64,000 bases of DNA from Pseudomonas fluorescens (GTDB taxonomy: Bacteria > Pseudomonadota > Gammaproteobacteria > Pseudomonadales > Pseudomonadaceae), in contig NZ_CP015225.1 in the NCBI RefSeq assembly GCF_001623525.1, positions 3,162,001 to 3,226,000 of the forward strand. The letters are read 5' to 3'. The position numbers were made by a program, and so were the translations under genes. Positions 45,720-56,128 of the stretch are shown in pieces. Under the pieces are notes generated by a model that saw only the letters and a list, made by a program, of their open reading frames with translations, searched no databases and was not told the origin of the DNA. The number at the start of each line of letters is the position of its first letter. Positions within the stretch are counted from its first letter, which is position 1.

Positions 45720-46193
45720 ATGTCAGAACCGACCTTACTGAATAAAGAAATCCGCGACTGGTTGATGGACTGCGGTCTGTTCGACCAGTTGCTGCCTGTG
45801 GACTTCGCCGCGGCGTCGGGCTATTTCAGCATCAGCGCCATCGCCCAGGGCGAAGCGATTTTCCACGAGGGCGATGCCGGCAGCTTCATGTGCATCATCC
45901 ACACCGGCCAGGTAGCCGTGCAGAAAACCGGCCCCGACGGCCAACCCGTGACCATCGCCACGCTGCGCAGCGGCCGGGCATTCGGCGAAATGGCCGTGCT
46001 CGACGGCGAACGGCGCTCGGCCAGTTGCATCGCCGCCAGCGATTGCCAATTGCTAAACCTGGGCAAGGACTCCCTGGAAAAAATGCTCAACGACGCCCCC
46101 AAGATCGCCGCCAAGATCATCCGCGCCCTCGCCGTCTCCCTGTCCAAGCGCCTGCGCATGGCCGATGGGCAGTTGTTGTCGCAGCAGGTCTGA
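45720..46193 (+). CDS. Cyclic-nucleotide-binding-domain protein
   Basis: The 157-residue protein is little more than one cyclic-nucleotide-binding fold (residues 25-140), with the phosphate-binding cassette FGEMAVLDGERRSASCIA close to the consensus, where Glu and Arg contact the ribose phosphate. There is no HTH or enzymatic domain, unlike CRP-type regulators, so it probably works through a partner protein. The ATG at 45720 gives MSEPTLLNKEIRDW; the ribosome-binding site is weak. It stands alone between two REP hairpins. Confidence 0.85.
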   Translation: MSEPTLLNKEIRDWLMDCGLFDQLLPVDFAAASGYFSISAIAQGEAIFHEGDAGSFMCIIHTGQVAVQKTGPDGQPVTIATLRSGRAFGEMAVLDGERRSASCIAASDCQLLNLGKDSLEKMLNDAPKIAAKIIRALAVSLSKRLRMADGQLLSQQV

Positions 46194-46209
46194 CAGCCAA
46201 ACCACAATA

Positions 46210-46241
46210 CCTGTGGGAGCGAGCTTGCTCGCTCCCACAGG
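46210..46241. repeat. Perfect REP palindrome, family II
   Basis: CCTGTGGGAGCGAGC and its exact complement meet at the centre, giving a 32-base perfect palindrome 17 bases after the preceding gene. Confidence 0.8.
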
Positions 46242-46262
46242 TGAATGCGTCGTCTTGTCGAT

Positions 46263-46550
46263 TTATCCTCCCGGCGACTTGGCCTTCACTGGCTTGGGCT
46301 CCATGCCCGGTATCGGCTGGTCCTTGGGCGGCTTGGGCATTTCGATGGGGGGCAGCAAGGGCGGTCCGCCGCTTCCGGGGCCAACCTTGGGCACCCCGTT
46401 GGGCGTGACCGGCGGATAGGGCATGGGAGTGGCGGTGCCAGGCGATCCGGGGATGCTGGGCGGGTTGACTGGAATCGTCGGTTGTTGAGCCTGGGCGCAA
46501 CTTATTGAGAGCGCCGCCAGGGCAATGGCCGTTAGAATGATGCACTTCAT
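46263..46550 (-). CDS. Proline-rich secreted protein, 95 aa
   Basis: A signal peptide (MKCIILTAIALAALSISCAQA) is followed by about 73 residues made mostly of Pro, Gly, Lys and Val, with short repeats such as IPGSPG, PGSGGPPLLPP and PKPPK. The mature part is probably disordered and may span or coat the envelope. A cysteine in SISCAQA is close to a lipobox (ISC) but lacks the normal Leu, so a lipoprotein is possible, not certain. GGAG lies six bases before the ATG at 46550. Family unknown. Confidence 0.65.
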   Translation of the reverse strand: MKCIILTAIALAALSISCAQAQQPTIPVNPPSIPGSPGTATPMPYPPVTPNGVPKVGPGSGGPPLLPPIEMPKPPKDQPIPGMEPKPVKAKSPGG

Positions 46551-46622
46551 CAATGGCTCCGTGGCTATTGTCTGCTTTAAGGCTAGTCGTTACCGCGCGG
46601 TTTGCCCTCCTACGAGATTTCC

Positions 46623-47309
46623 ATGAAACGTTTCGTTCTGCTCGACACCACGCCCATCCCTGATAACGGCGGTGCCCTGTGCCTATTCGAGTACGGGGAA
46701 GACTTCGTCATCAAGATCCAGGGCGGTGACGGCGGGCAGTTGATGAACACCCGCATGCACGGTTCCGAAGACGCCCTGGCGGAGATTCCCTGCCGCAAGG
46801 TCGCCGGTCGTCTAGGCTCGCGCGTGCTGATCGGCGGCCTCGGCATGGGGTTCACCCTCGCTTCGGCGCTCAAGCACCTGGGCAAGACCGCCGAAGTGGT
46901 GGTGGCCGAACTGGTACCGGGCGTGGTGGAGTGGAACCGTGGCCCCCTGGGTGAAAAGGCCGGGCGGCCGTTGTCGGATCCGCGCACAGTGATCCGCATG
47001 GAAGACGTCGCCAAGGTGCTGCAAGCCGAGCCCCAGGGGTTCGACGCGATCATGCTGGACGTCGACAACGGCCCGGAAGGCCTGACCCAGAAAGCCAACA
47101 GTTGGCTGTATTCGGCTGGAGGCCTGGCCGCCTGCGCCAAGGCCCTGCGGCCCAAGGGCGTGCTCGCGGTGTGGTCGGCCAGCGCTGACCGGCAGTTTTC
47201 CGACAAGCTGAAGAAGGCCGGCTTCAAGGCCGAAGAGGTGCAAGTGTTCGCCCATGGCAACAAAGGCACCCGCCACACCATCTGGATTGCCGAGAAGCTC
47301 AAGGGCTGA
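46623..47309 (+). CDS. Spermidine-synthase-like methyltransferase-fold protein
   Basis: The 228 residues have the Rossmann fold of the spermidine synthase/SpeE group: nucleotide motif IGGLGMGFTL, acidic residue at the end of strand 2 (VVVAELVPGVVEWN), and DVDNGP in the position of the catalytic region. It lacks the N-terminal beta domain that full SpeE uses for tetramers, so its substrate may differ. The ATG at 46623 is preferred, with ACGAGA upstream. The yajD-like gene follows 48 bases downstream on the same strand. Confidence 0.82.
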   Translation: MKRFVLLDTTPIPDNGGALCLFEYGEDFVIKIQGGDGGQLMNTRMHGSEDALAEIPCRKVAGRLGSRVLIGGLGMGFTLASALKHLGKTAEVVVAELVPGVVEWNRGPLGEKAGRPLSDPRTVIRMEDVAKVLQAEPQGFDAIMLDVDNGPEGLTQKANSWLYSAGGLAACAKALRPKGVLAVWSASADRQFSDKLKKAGFKAEEVQVFAHGNKGTRHTIWIAEKLKG

Positions 47310-47357
47310 GCTAAACTCTGTCCAACCGTCATCCGTCTTGTCTACAAAGGTGAACCC

Positions 47358-47732
47358 ATGAGTTCGTCAACGCCACCGTCCAACACCGCCAAGCTGGACC
47401 GCATCCTCGCCGATGCCCAGCGCGACCGGGAGATGGGCTACCGCGACAAAGCCCTGAAAATGTACCCCCATGTCTGTGGCCGCTGCGCCCGTGAGTTTTC
47501 CGGCAAGCGCCTGAGCGAACTGACCGTTCACCACCGCGACCACAACCACGACAACAACCCGCAGGACGGTTCCAACTGGGAACTGCTGTGCCTGTACTGC
47601 CACGACAACGAACACTCGCGCTACACCGACCAGCAATATTTCGGCGACGGCTCCCTGAGCACTCCGAAAATCGCCAAGGCGACCCACAACCCCTTCGCCG
47701 CATTGGCCGGGTTGATGAAAAAGGACGAGTAA
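47358..47732 (+). CDS. YajD-family HNH endonuclease-like protein
   Basis: The 124-residue protein contains one HNH motif: VHHRDHNHDNNPQDGSNWE, followed by LLCLYCHDNEH, with two CxxC knuckles (CGRCAREF and LCLYCHDN) that would bind a structural zinc. This matches YajD, a small, widely conserved HNH protein whose target is unknown. AAGGTG lies upstream of the ATG. It may be co-transcribed with the spermidine-synthase-like gene. Confidence 0.9.
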   Translation: MSSSTPPSNTAKLDRILADAQRDREMGYRDKALKMYPHVCGRCAREFSGKRLSELTVHHRDHNHDNNPQDGSNWELLCLYCHDNEHSRYTDQQYFGDGSLSTPKIAKATHNPFAALAGLMKKDE

Positions 47733-47741
47733 TCAGCCGTG

Positions 47742-47806
47742 GTGGCGAGTGGGTTTATCTTGCGCTGCAAAGTGTTGCTCCACAGATCAAATCCCCTCGC
47801 CAAAAG
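47742..47806. repeat. Degenerate REP-like remnant
   Basis: GTGGCGAGTGGGTTTATC and AAATCCCCTCGCCA form a decayed version of the variant REP arm seen at 41344. The rest of 47733-48037 has no gene but holds an Anr box. Confidence 0.45.
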
Positions 47807-47950
47807 TGGCCTGCTCGACTGTGGGGCGGCTGCCTGGGCCGCTTTCATGGTCCAGCTGACAAATCTGCAATGCCCCCGTCAGGTCGCTGACAGCTTCGCA
47901 CCTTTAGCATGCCCGCTACTTCCCTCATTTGCAGGTGAAGCAAGCCAAGG

Positions 47951-47964
47951 TTGATGAATATCAA
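47951..47964 (+). promoter_or_regulatory. Anr/Fnr box
   Basis: TTGATGAATATCAA fits the consensus TTGAT-N4-ATCAA exactly. A TATTCT -10-like hexamer at 47986-47991 places the box centre about 41 bases before a start near 47999, the class II activator position. It controls the DUF2933/P-ATPase operon. Confidence 0.75.
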
Positions 47965-48037
47965 TCTGCCAAAGCCCTCCCTGCCTATTCTGTGGTTATC
48001 GGTGGCGGTGGCTCGCCTGGCCTGAAGGAGCGACACC

Positions 48038-48292
48038 ATGAACACTCATCAACCCCCTGCGGGTGCAACGCCATTCTGGCGGGGCAAGACCGGCATTGTA
48101 TTGATCATGTTGTTGGCCATCGGCCTCTTCTATCTGGCGCGAGAACACTTCAGCCACATCGCGGCGAATTGGCCGTACCTGATTCTCCTGATATGTCCCT
48201 TGATGCATATCTTCGGACACGGCCACGGCCATGGCGGTCATGGACAACATGGCCAACCACCCGTCAACCGCAGGGATCAGGAAGGCCCCTAG
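48038..48292 (+). CDS. DUF2933 small membrane protein
   Basis: The 84-residue protein has one or two membrane helices ([16 protein letters not shown] and [13 protein letters not shown]) and a His/Gly-rich tail ([12 protein letters not shown]) suited to metal binding. This is the DUF2933 pattern, commonly found beside copper or heavy-metal genes. It lies 74 bases downstream of an Anr box and two bases before the P-type ATPase gene, with AAGGAG before the ATG. It may capture or hand over copper to the pump; this is inference. Confidence 0.88.
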   Translation: MNTHQPPAGATPFWRGKTGIVLIMLLAIGLFYLAREHFSHIAANWPYLILLICPLMHIFGHGHGHGGHGQHGQPPVNRRDQEGP

Positions 48293-48294
48293 CC

Positions 48295-50454
<2,160 letters not shown>

Positions 50455-50465
50455 TCCGGCGCCCA

Positions 50466-50493
50466 TAAAAAACAGGCGCCACCAGGGCGCCTG
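50466..50493 (-). terminator. Intrinsic terminator of the DUF2790 gene
   Basis: On the minus strand CAGGCGCC-CTGG-TGGCGCCTG is followed by six T, about 40 bases past the stop. It may also slow transcription leaving the P-ATPase gene. Confidence 0.78.
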
Positions 50494-50531
50494 ACCGTCT
50501 CAAAACCAAAGGAGAACAAACGAGACGGTAA

Positions 50532-50864
50532 TCAGCCGCCATTCGGACAGTTATCACCCAGGAGCCTATATTCCAGGGTATTGAGCTTGCCGTTCGAGTC
50601 TTCGTAGGTCATGCGCGACGGTCCGACACCACAGCCTTTATTGGCCGGTGTAATGCTCACCACTTTTTTAACATCGAGTTTCATGCCGTATTCGTAATGA
50701 ACGATTTCGGCGATGGCTTTGCCGTTTTCGACGGCGTATTGCGCCATGGCTTGTTGATTGTTCTGGATCATCTGGCCATAAACCCGGTCACCTCCGCCTT
50801 CCGCCAAGGCAAGGGAAGAAAGGGACAGGATCGAAACGGCGAGCAAGGCATCAAGGGTTTTCAT
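50532..50864 (-). CDS. DUF2790 periplasmic protein
   Basis: The 110-residue precursor has a signal peptide (LLAVSILSLSSLALA) and a mature domain with KLDVKKVVSITPANKGCGVG, MTYEDSNGKLNTLEYRLLG and two cysteines, the DUF2790 signature. Pseudomonas genomes hold several of these small periplasmic proteins, often near metal- or stress-responsive genes. It is convergent with the copper pump gene and its function is unknown. The ATG is preceded by GGAG ten bases upstream. Confidence 0.85.
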   Translation of the reverse strand: MKTLDALLAVSILSLSSLALAEGGGDRVYGQMIQNNQQAMAQYAVENGKAIAEIVHYEYGMKLDVKKVVSITPANKGCGVGPSRMTYEDSNGKLNTLEYRLLGDNCPNGG

Positions 50865-50990
50865 GAGGAACTCCGGCAGTCATTTGTCAGGCAAACCATA
50901 ACGACTGGTGCCTGTCACGACGCTGGCGGGGACGTTACCGATTAGTCAGGTTCGTGAACAGGTAACCGACCATCCCCCCCACTCACAAAC

Positions 50991-51019
50991 TGAACACGCA
51001 GCCCCATTCCCCGTATAAT
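50991..51019 (+). promoter_or_regulatory. Sigma-70-type promoter
   Basis: A perfect TATAAT (51014-51019) and TGAACA (50991-50996, four of six -35 bases) are 17 bases apart, some 30 bases before the methyltransferase GTG start. Confidence 0.6.
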
Positions 51020-51048
51020 CGCGCCTTTTCCCCAAAGGCACCCCGCCC

Positions 51049-51519
51049 GTGGCCAACAAACGCTATAGCTGCATCGGTCTGTTCAACCCCAAGTCACCGG
51101 AAAACGTCGGTTCGGTCATGCGTGCCGCCGGCTGCTACGGCGTGGCGTCGGTGTTCTACACCGGCAAGCGCTATGAGCGAGCCGCCGACTTCGTCACCGA
51201 CACCAAGAAAGTCCACTACGACATTCCGCTGATCGGTATCGACGACCTGAAGAAAATCCTGCCCCTGGGCTGTGTGCCGGTGGCCGTGGAACTGGTGGAA
51301 GGCGCTCGCCCACTGCCCGAATACACTCACCCGGACCGAGCGCTGTACATTTTTGGCCCGGAAGATGGCTCGCTGGACAAGAACATTCGCGATTGGTGTG
51401 AGGATGTGGTGTACATCCCCACCACCGGCTGCATGAACCTGGCCGCCACCGTCAACGTCGTGCTGTATGACCGCATGGCCAAAGGCAACAACACCCGTTC
51501 GGGGCCGCAATTCCGCTGA
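51049..51519 (+). CDS. SPOUT RNA methyltransferase, TrmH family
   Basis: The 156-residue protein is a minimal SPOUT methyltransferase: motif 1 NPKSPENVGSVMRAAGCYG, motif 2 ALYIFGPEDGSL and motif 3 IPTTGCMNLAATVNVVLYDR form the trefoil knot that binds S-adenosylmethionine. It lacks the extra RNA-binding domains of TrmH or RlmB, so it resembles small stand-alone 2'-O-methyltransferases; the target RNA is not known. It starts with GTG at 51049, shortly after a good promoter. The small DUF2892 gene follows 77 bases downstream. Confidence 0.88.
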   Translation: MANKRYSCIGLFNPKSPENVGSVMRAAGCYGVASVFYTGKRYERAADFVTDTKKVHYDIPLIGIDDLKKILPLGCVPVAVELVEGARPLPEYTHPDRALYIFGPEDGSLDKNIRDWCEDVVYIPTTGCMNLAATVNVVLYDRMAKGNNTRSGPQFR

Positions 51520-51596
51520 TCGGTGCAACATTCGATTGAACAAGGCAATCGCTCGGGCAGTCAGCTTTATACCAATCCCCATACTGGAGACAGATC

Positions 51597-51974
51597 ATGA
51601 GCGATAACAATCCGTTCGAGCCGATTGAGACCACCCCTTTCCAATCCCATCCGCCACAAAACGTGCATGGTTGGGAACGCATTGGCTCACTGGCCGGCGG
51701 TGTGCTGATGATGGGCAAGGGCTTGCGCCGTGGCGGTGTGCTCGGCCTGGCTCAACTGGCGATCGGCGGCATGGCGCTGGCGCGGGGGATCACCGGGCAT
51801 TGCTCGGCCAAGGCCTTGTTGGAAAAGAACCGGCAGAACCTCAGCAACGCCCGCGCCCGCATCGAACAGGCCGGTGATGAGCTGGGCCGCCTGAAGGCCA
51901 ATGCCGAGGCGGCGACTGGCACGGCTACGGTGACGGGGAATGATTCGTTGGATTCGCCGAAGGTTGGGCTCTGA
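51597..51974 (+). CDS. DUF2892 family small membrane protein
   Basis: The 125-residue protein has a Gly-rich hydrophobic hairpin (GSLAGGVLMMGKGLRRGGVLG, LAQLAIGGMALARGITGHC) and a charged C-terminal helix (EKNRQNLSNARARIEQAGDE) that may form a coiled coil. This is the DUF2892 (YgaP-tail-like) architecture; function unknown. GGAGACAG lies upstream of the ATG. It may be expressed from the methyltransferase promoter or alone. Confidence 0.8.
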   Translation: MSDNNPFEPIETTPFQSHPPQNVHGWERIGSLAGGVLMMGKGLRRGGVLGLAQLAIGGMALARGITGHCSAKALLEKNRQNLSNARARIEQAGDELGRLKANAEAATGTATVTGNDSLDSPKVGL

Positions 51975-51998
51975 TTTTTGCAGCGCCGCTGATGGCCC

Positions 51999-52075
51999 CT
52001 TCGCGAGCAAGCTCGCTCCACATGTTTTGTGAACGCCGAAAACCCAATGTGGGAGAGCTTGCTCGCGATGGCGGT
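51999..52075. repeat. REPIN, family II
   Basis: Inverted TTCGCGAGCAAGCTCGCTCC and a shortened complement arm (GTGGGAGAGCTTGCTCGCG) lie between convergent genes. Confidence 0.8.
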
Positions 52076-52076
52076 G

Positions 52077-53306
52077 TCACTGAAGTAACCGGGTATCCAG
52101 CACAGTAGAGGCCCCACCCAGAACGCTCTCACTGAGCTGCACAAACTCTTTGGTATCGACCGTTTCCAACCGCATCGCCGCCTGCAACACATCATCCAGC
52201 GAACGTTTGTTACGGGTTTTCAGGCGAATCTCGCGGTCCAGTTCCTGCAACAGCAACACCGCCTTGGCCACCTCCGCCGAGCTGATCTGTTCGCCGCGCA
52301 AGGTGGTGATGCCCTTGCTGTCGCGGGCGAGCCGGTCGTTCAAGGTCTGATAGCGCTCATCACTCAGGCCGCCGGCGCGGCGCAGCAGTTCGATGGCGTA
52401 GTACTCGGTCAGCCCTTCGCTGATCCAGTCGCTACGATCATGATCATTGACCCGGGCCAATGCCTGCACCAACTCCCGCAGCAATGGGCTACTGCCCCGC
52501 TCGCTGACCAGCGGCGGACGGCTGTGCAGGTAGATCGAGTCGTGACCGGCCTGGGCGCCACGCCACAACGGATCGCCGGCGCCGACAATCAGCAACTTGG
52601 CCGGATGGCGCGGCACCAGTGCTTGTACCTGCGGCCAGACGAATGTCAGCAGCGTCAGCACATCCATCCGGCGCATGCCTTGGCCCTGGGGCGAGGCGAC
52701 CGTCACCTCAGTTTCGCCCAGGCGGGTGCGGCGGCTACCCAGTTTGCCGGCGAGCATCCAGCCCGTAGGGCGGTCGAACAGGCGCGAGGGGTTGTCGATG
52801 CGAAAGCGTTGCTTGCCGATGCGCGGCCAGGGCGTCTCGATGCTTTTCCAGCCATTGGGCAATTCAACTTCAAGACGGGCCACCAGTTCGACGCCGTCCT
52901 GCTGGTCGAGCCTGGCCGACGGCACCAGGTCGTCGCCGCGCAGCAACGCCCACGTCGGGGTCATGCGGGTTTCGAAGGTGGCGTTCTTGCGCGCATGGCT
53001 GATGCGCACGCGGTAGCTCAGGCTGGCCTTGTCCGCTGCCGGCCGCCAGACACCTCGCGCCTCTTTGCCGGGAGTGAGTTGCCATTGGCCGTCGGCCTTG
53101 AAATCGCTGTAGCGACTGCCGTCGCCGAGGTCGAAATCCAGGCTACGCACCGCCGCCCCCCGGGCCAGGGTCAGACGCACCTCGGCCTGATCGCTCAGGG
53201 GCAACAGGTGCACGTGATAGTCCAGATCGACTTTCTGCGCCGCCCACAGCGGCCCGCACATCGCCAGCAGCCCGGCGGCCAGCATCCGTTTCAATCCTGC
53301 AGCCAT
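52077..53306 (-). CDS. Secreted M61/gluzincin-like protein lacking its zinc site
   Basis: The 409-residue precursor has a signal peptide (MLAAGLLAMCGPLWA), a beta-rich N-terminal part (VDLDYHVHLLPLSDQAEVRL) and a helical C-terminal part. At residues 277-281 it reads RELVQ where gluzincin peptidases have HExxH, and WISEGLTEYY (Glu297) follows where the third zinc ligand should lie. Both histidines are gone and the spacing is short by three, so it is probably an inactive relative that binds peptides or acts as a scaffold. It is 31 bases downstream of the YcgN gene. Classification by fold is inference. Confidence 0.72.
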   Translation of the reverse strand: MAAGLKRMLAAGLLAMCGPLWAAQKVDLDYHVHLLPLSDQAEVRLTLARGAAVRSLDFDLGDGSRYSDFKADGQWQLTPGKEARGVWRPAADKASLSYRVRISHARKNATFETRMTPTWALLRGDDLVPSARLDQQDGVELVARLEVELPNGWKSIETPWPRIGKQRFRIDNPSRLFDRPTGWMLAGKLGSRRTRLGETEVTVASPQGQGMRRMDVLTLLTFVWPQVQALVPRHPAKLLIVGAGDPLWRGAQAGHDSIYLHSRPPLVSERGSSPLLRELVQALARVNDHDRSDWISEGLTEYYAIELLRRAGGLSDERYQTLNDRLARDSKGITTLRGEQISSAEVAKAVLLLQELDREIRLKTRNKRSLDDVLQAAMRLETVDTKEFVQLSESVLGGASTVLDTRLLQ

Positions 53307-53337
53307 GGGTTCTCCCTGGGGCGCGCCGCCCGACGGC

Positions 53338-53787
53338 TCAGCCGGCGCGGAAAATCAGATGATCTTCCCAATCGTCTTCCGGCACGCTGCCTTCGGCCAG
53401 CATACGCCCGGACTGGGAAATGCGTTCGTGGTGCACCGCATCGCGATCACCGCAGACCAGGTGGTGCCACAACGGCAAGTCCTTGCCCTCGCTGACCAGC
53501 CGATAACCGCAGGTCGGCGGCAGCCATTTGAACTCATCGGCCTTGCCCGGCGTGAGCTGGATGCAGTCGGGGACAAAGTCGCGGCGGTTGGGATAGTCGG
53601 AGCACTGGCAGGTTTTCAGGTCCAGCAGTTTGCAGGCGATGCGCGTGTAGTAGACGCTGTTGTCGTCTTCGTCTTCGAGTTTTTGCAGGCAGCACAGGCC
53701 ACAGCCGTCGCACAGCGATTCCCATTCCTGCAGATCGAGCTGATCGAGGGTTTTGCGTTTCCAGAACGGTTCGACTTTGGCGGCCAT
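53338..53787 (-). CDS. YcgN family cysteine cluster protein
   Basis: The 149-residue protein carries a CxxCGxCC motif (CDGCGLCC), then further cysteines in [14 protein letters not shown] and PTCGY, the YcgN/UPF0260 pattern that should bind a zinc or iron-sulfur centre. Its function is unknown. It lies with the nitroreductase, D-2-hydroxyacid dehydrogenase, ycgL and rnd genes, an order kept in other Pseudomonas genomes to my knowledge. It is probably transcribed with the downstream M61-like gene. Confidence 0.9.
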   Translation of the reverse strand: MAAKVEPFWKRKTLDQLDLQEWESLCDGCGLCCLQKLEDEDDNSVYYTRIACKLLDLKTCQCSDYPNRRDFVPDCIQLTPGKADEFKWLPPTCGYRLVSEGKDLPLWHHLVCGDRDAVHHERISQSGRMLAEGSVPEDDWEDHLIFRAG

Positions 53788-53947
53788 GGCTCAAGCATCA
53801 ACATCAGGTGGTGAAAAGGCCGACAGTCTAGTGCCCGGGCCTCTTCAGGCCAAGCATTGGCGACTGTCGGTAGGCCGGGACTTGTCAGCCCGGGCGGCGG
53901 GACGTAGGTTGTTTCATTGACTTTCCAAACCCCAGCCAGGTAAGCCC

Positions 53948-54541
53948 ATGAGTGCCAATCCCCGCATTGCCGATTACGCGATTCACCCTCAATTCATCGA
54001 GCGCTGGTCGCCCCGTGCCTTTACCGGCGAGACCATTGCCGAAGAAACCCTGCTGGGCTTCTTCGAAGCTGCACGCTGGGCGCCGTCGGCGTACAACTCC
54101 CAGCCATGGCGCTTCCTGTATGCGCGCCGCGACACGCCGAATTGGGAGCGTTTCCTGGGCCTGCTCAATGAATTCAACCGCAGCTGGGCCCAACACGCCT
54201 CGGCACTGGTGATCATTGTTTCGAAAACCACCTTCGCCGTTCCCGGCGCCACCGAAGAAACCCCTGCGCAGTCCCACACTTTCGATACGGGGGCGGCCTG
54301 GGGCCACCTGGCGCTGCAAGCCAGCCTCAGCGGCTGGCACACCCATGGCATGGCCGGTTTCGACCAGGCGTTGACCCGCAAGGAACTGAAGATCCCGGAA
54401 GGCTACGCCCTGCACGCCGCCGTGGCGATTGGCAAGCTGGGGGACAAATCGACACTGGCCGAATACCTCCAGGCCCGCGAAACCCCAAGCCCGCGCCGGC
54501 CGTTGAGCGAACTGGTGGCTGAGGGCGACTTCACCCTGTAA
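53948..54541 (+). CDS. Nitroreductase family flavoprotein
   Basis: The 197 residues have the nitroreductase FMN-binding features: RWSPRAFTGETI near the N-terminus, ARWAPSAYNSQPWRF, the long helix GAAWGHLALQASLSGWHTHG and AVAIGKLGD. It should be a homodimeric FMN oxidoreductase using NAD(P)H on nitro compounds or quinones; the natural substrate is unknown. It reads toward a REPIN and is divergent from the YcgN gene. AGG lies about eight bases before the ATG. Confidence 0.9.
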   Translation: MSANPRIADYAIHPQFIERWSPRAFTGETIAEETLLGFFEAARWAPSAYNSQPWRFLYARRDTPNWERFLGLLNEFNRSWAQHASALVIIVSKTTFAVPGATEETPAQSHTFDTGAAWGHLALQASLSGWHTHGMAGFDQALTRKELKIPEGYALHAAVAIGKLGDKSTLAEYLQARETPSPRRPLSELVAEGDFTL

Positions 54542-54590
54542 CCCTGCCCCTTCATGTGAACAAACTATTCACATAAGAACGGCACTTCCC

Positions 54591-54719
54591 GTGGCGAGGG
54601 AGCTTGCTCCCGTTGGGCTGCGCAGCAGCCCTGAATCAGCCGGCTCGGACAATCTGATGCACCGCGTGCTTAGGTTTTGGGCTGCTTCGCAGCCCAGCGG
54701 GAGCAAGCTCCCTCGCCAC
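54591..54719. repeat. REPIN, family I
   Basis: Standard inverted arms with a 70-base centre lie between the convergent nitroreductase and hydroxyacid dehydrogenase genes. Confidence 0.85.
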
Positions 54720-54775
54720 AGGGTTGGGTTCACACAAACCTTAAGTGAACGGCGCAACCCGGAGCGGGAAGAAAG

Positions 54776-55708
54776 TCAGTAACCCCGGCTGAAATCCACT
54801 TCCCCGCGTAGCGCCTCACCGGCCTGATAGGCCCGCAGGTTTTCCAGGAACAACTGCACCATCATCGGCGGCGAGGTCGGTGCCGAGCTGTGGCCGGTCA
54901 GCAGCAGGCCCCAGGCGGTCCAGAAGGGGTGGCGCTGTGGCAATGGCTCCTGGCGGCAGACGTCGATCACCGCACCGGCCAGGTGCCCATCCTTCAGGGC
55001 TTGCACCAGGTCCGCATCCACCACCGCCACGCCGCGGCCGACGTTGATGAACAACCCGGTCGGCTTGAATTGCTTGAATAGCGCCGCGTCATACACATCA
55101 TGGGTATCGGGTGTGTTGGGCAGCAAATTGATCACGTAATCCGCCTCACCCACCAAGCGCGGCAGATCCTTCAGCGCCCCGACTTCGATGAACGGCGCCA
55201 ACGCTCGCGCTTCACTGGCCACACCGTACAGTTGCACACCAAACGGCACGAGGAACTGCGCCACACGCTGACCGATATCACCGGTCCCGACGATCAACAC
55301 CTTGCGCCCGGCCAGGCCTTGTCCCTGGCGGTTGTCCCACTTGCGCTCGACCTGGCTGACCAGCCGTGCCAGTACCTCGCGCTCATGGCCGAGCATGTAA
55401 GTCAGCACGTATTCGGCCATCACCTGGCCGAAAATGCCCACCGCACGGGTCAGGCGGTAGTTGCGCGTCAAGCCTTCGGCCAACAACGGCGTGATACCCG
55501 CCCAGGTCGATTGCAGCCAGCTGGGTCTATGGCCCTGACGCAACAGGGTGGCCAGCAGATCAGGCTGGCCGAGCCAGACCGGGCAATCGGTGGCCAGTCG
55601 CGACAATTCGGCGGAGTCGCCGCTGGTCAGGACTTCAATATCGGGTGCCGCCTGACGCAGAAGCTGGGCGTACACCGGGTGGTCGTGTTCGGCAATCAGA
55701 ACGCGCAT
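54776..55708 (-). CDS. D-2-hydroxyacid dehydrogenase, GhrA-like
   Basis: The 310-residue protein has the split catalytic/NAD-binding fold: VGTGDIGQRVAQFL as the dinucleotide motif, LLPNTPDTHDV, catalytic Arg in NVGRGVAVVD, Glu in DVCRQEPLPQ and His in LLTGHSSAP. The triad is intact, so it should reduce a 2-oxoacid such as glyoxylate or hydroxypyruvate with NAD(P)H. It follows ycgL by about 120 bases on the same strand and ends at a REPIN. Substrate specificity is inferred from similarity to GhrA only. Confidence 0.9.
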   Translation of the reverse strand: MRVLIAEHDHPVYAQLLRQAAPDIEVLTSGDSAELSRLATDCPVWLGQPDLLATLLRQGHRPSWLQSTWAGITPLLAEGLTRNYRLTRAVGIFGQVMAEYVLTYMLGHEREVLARLVSQVERKWDNRQGQGLAGRKVLIVGTGDIGQRVAQFLVPFGVQLYGVASEARALAPFIEVGALKDLPRLVGEADYVINLLPNTPDTHDVYDAALFKQFKPTGLFINVGRGVAVVDADLVQALKDGHLAGAVIDVCRQEPLPQRHPFWTAWGLLLTGHSSAPTSPPMMVQLFLENLRAYQAGEALRGEVDFSRGY

Positions 55709-55834
55709 GAATCAAACCTTTCAAAAACAGTGCAGACAACCGCCGATAGAGTGTCGCTCCATCCATACGATCGTCGTCAATAAACCCTTCCAGTGTTTTT
55801 CCAGAGGCACCCAGAACAGGTGCCTCAGAGACCG

Positions 55835-56128
55835 TCAGACCGGGTCGTTGCGGCGCAACAACTCTTCGGGCAAATGCTCGATGTACTCGTCTTCGGCCGG
55901 CGGCATTTGCAAGTGATAGCCCTGGGTGTCGAGGTTTTCCAGCACTTTGTTGATGTCCTCCCGTGACAGCGCCCGCTCGGGGCTCAGGACCAGGTCGAAG
56001 GCATGGATCGCCTTGCCAAAGGCGGCCATCAACGGCTCAGGCACGCGCTCCAAGGCATCGCTCTTGAGCACATACAGGTACATCTCGTTTTTCTTCGAGC
56101 TTCGATAGATGGAGCAGATACGTTTCAA
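55835..56128 (-). CDS. YcgL domain-containing protein
   Basis: The 97 residues match the YcgL fold: [19 protein letters not shown] at the N-terminus, then AMHAFDLVL-type and [20 protein letters not shown] at the end. Function is unknown. The start codon is TTG at 56128, overlapping the stop of rnd by four bases (TTGA), so translation depends on rnd. The rnd-ycgL pairing recurs in gammaproteobacteria, suggesting a link to RNA metabolism. Confidence 0.9.
   Translation of the reverse strand: MKRICSIYRSSKKNEMYLYVLKSDALERVPEPLMAAFGKAIHAFDLVLSPERALSREDINKVLENLDTQGYHLQMPPAEDEYIEHLPEELLRRNDPV

Noticed and set aside
47929..48294. N-terminal extension of the P-type ATPase across the DUF2933 gene
   Set aside because: The added residues are out of frame with a good DUF2933 gene, and a well-placed ribosome-binding site supports the ATG at 48295.
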